A program made the position numbers and the translations under genes. From Clostridiaceae bacterium (GTDB lineage: Bacteria > Bacillota > Clostridia > Tissierellales > Sporanaerobacteraceae), in contig JAHXQP010000017.1 of NCBI GenBank assembly GCA_019391515.1, positions 110,302 through 174,301 of the forward strand: a DNA stretch of 64,000 nt, given 5' to 3'. Below the pieces are notes generated by a model, which ran no database searches, was not told where the DNA came from, and was given only the letters and a program-made list of their open reading frames with translations. Below are positions 63,665 through 64,000 of the stretch, in pieces; positions within the stretch are counted from its first letter, which is position 1, and every line of letters begins with the position of its first letter.

Positions 63665-64000
63665 TTACAACGCAAACTTTGCAAGTATCATAAATGTTAT
63701 ATTCTTAAATACAGTTCTTTTATCTATAAGTTGACTGTAAATATCCTCAACTATAGCTTCCACCTCTACATTAGTACCTTCTACATAATTTTCTGGCAAT
63801 ACTATAAATGTACTAAATGGTACTCTAAAATGTGCTGCGTGTACTGATTGTTCTTTATCACAAGCTATATATTCAACCTTTTGATTTAGCATACCTTCAA
63901 CTATTAATTTAAATCCTGTTAGTTTTTGTCCTTCTAAAGATGTTGATACAGGCGTTTTTATAACTTTTGTATTAATTATTTCAATATCCACTAGTGTATT
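63665..64000 (-). CDS. DUF3794/SPOCS protein, partial (5' end outside window)
   Basis: The last 112 codons of a gene that starts beyond position 64000. It shows LEGQKLTGFKLIVEGMLNQK, HAAHFRVPFSTFIVLPENY and KRTVFKNITFMILAKFAL, the core and end of a SPOCS domain. It is the closest relative of the protein at 62896-63372. An in-frame GTG near 63991 is not a true start because the domain continues upstream. Confidence 0.85.
   Translation of the reverse strand, partial: NTLVDIEIINTKVIKTPVSTSLEGQKLTGFKLIVEGMLNQKVEYIACDKEQSVHAAHFRVPFSTFIVLPENYVEGTNVEVEAIVEDIYSQLIDKRTVFKNITFMILAKFAL

Overview
The window is AT-rich DNA of a low-G+C Firmicute. Clostridial-type genes (DUF3794/SPOCS spore proteins, DUF438 proteins, NhaC, a Tn916-type regulatory pair) point to an anaerobic, spore-forming member of the Clostridia; the species cannot be named from sequence alone.

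Region 1 (1-9960) is mostly housekeeping. It holds a di-iron Fe-S repair protein (Ric) with an FNR-type palindrome upstream and a broken Crp/Fnr gene next to it, a NhaC antiporter coupled to an M20 peptidase, a decayed cardiolipin synthase, a PadR/DUF2812 pair with likely autoregulatory operators, UppP, a creatininase-family amidohydrolase preceded by two large hairpins, and a decayed DUF438 gene.

Region 2 (9990-32831) is the centrepiece: a minus-strand island of about 23 kb for ribosomally made, modified peptides (RiPPs). It combines a class II lanthipeptide synthetase (LanM), a short lanthipeptide precursor (55 aa, Cys/Ser/Thr-rich C-terminus), three radical SAM/SPASM enzymes, a second Cys-containing precursor (54 aa), a divergent subtilisin-like protease, two ABC exporters without peptidase domains, two ATPase/FtsX-permease pairs likely for immunity, a secreted YiiX-like papain-fold hydrolase, a lipoprotein, and a histidine kinase with a LuxR-type regulator. 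Neither precursor nor the YiiX gene is in the ORFs' usual size range by chance: three promoters, one before each precursor and one before yiiX-lanM, share the same 17-bp element placed exactly 19 bp from a -10 box. This suggests one regulon joining lanthionine and radical SAM chemistry. Two radical SAM relics lie beside the precursors.

Region 3 (32964-50837) is rich in peptide-sensing and immunity functions: a fully decayed regulator/ABC/kinase cassette, an intact DUF438-hemerythrin-PAS protein, an ECF sigma factor with a zinc-finger partner, a broken gene beside a GIY-YIG protein, an FRG-domain relic, a BcrAB-like transporter with its own two-component system, gene debris, and a complete BceRS-BceAB module whose base composition looks somewhat richer in G+C.

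Region 4 (51160-58550) is a mobile-element remnant: a large serine recombinase broken by one missing A, a SHOCT-like small protein, Tn916 orf7/orf8-like genes, a partial second copy of that locus, tandem small membrane proteins, and a large secreted-type or phage-type DUF1906 protein.

Region 5 (58874-64000) holds an unusual DUF3794-propeller fusion gene flanked by the two ends of an IS3-family transposase, and a run of stand-alone DUF3794/SPOCS proteins continuing past the window edge.
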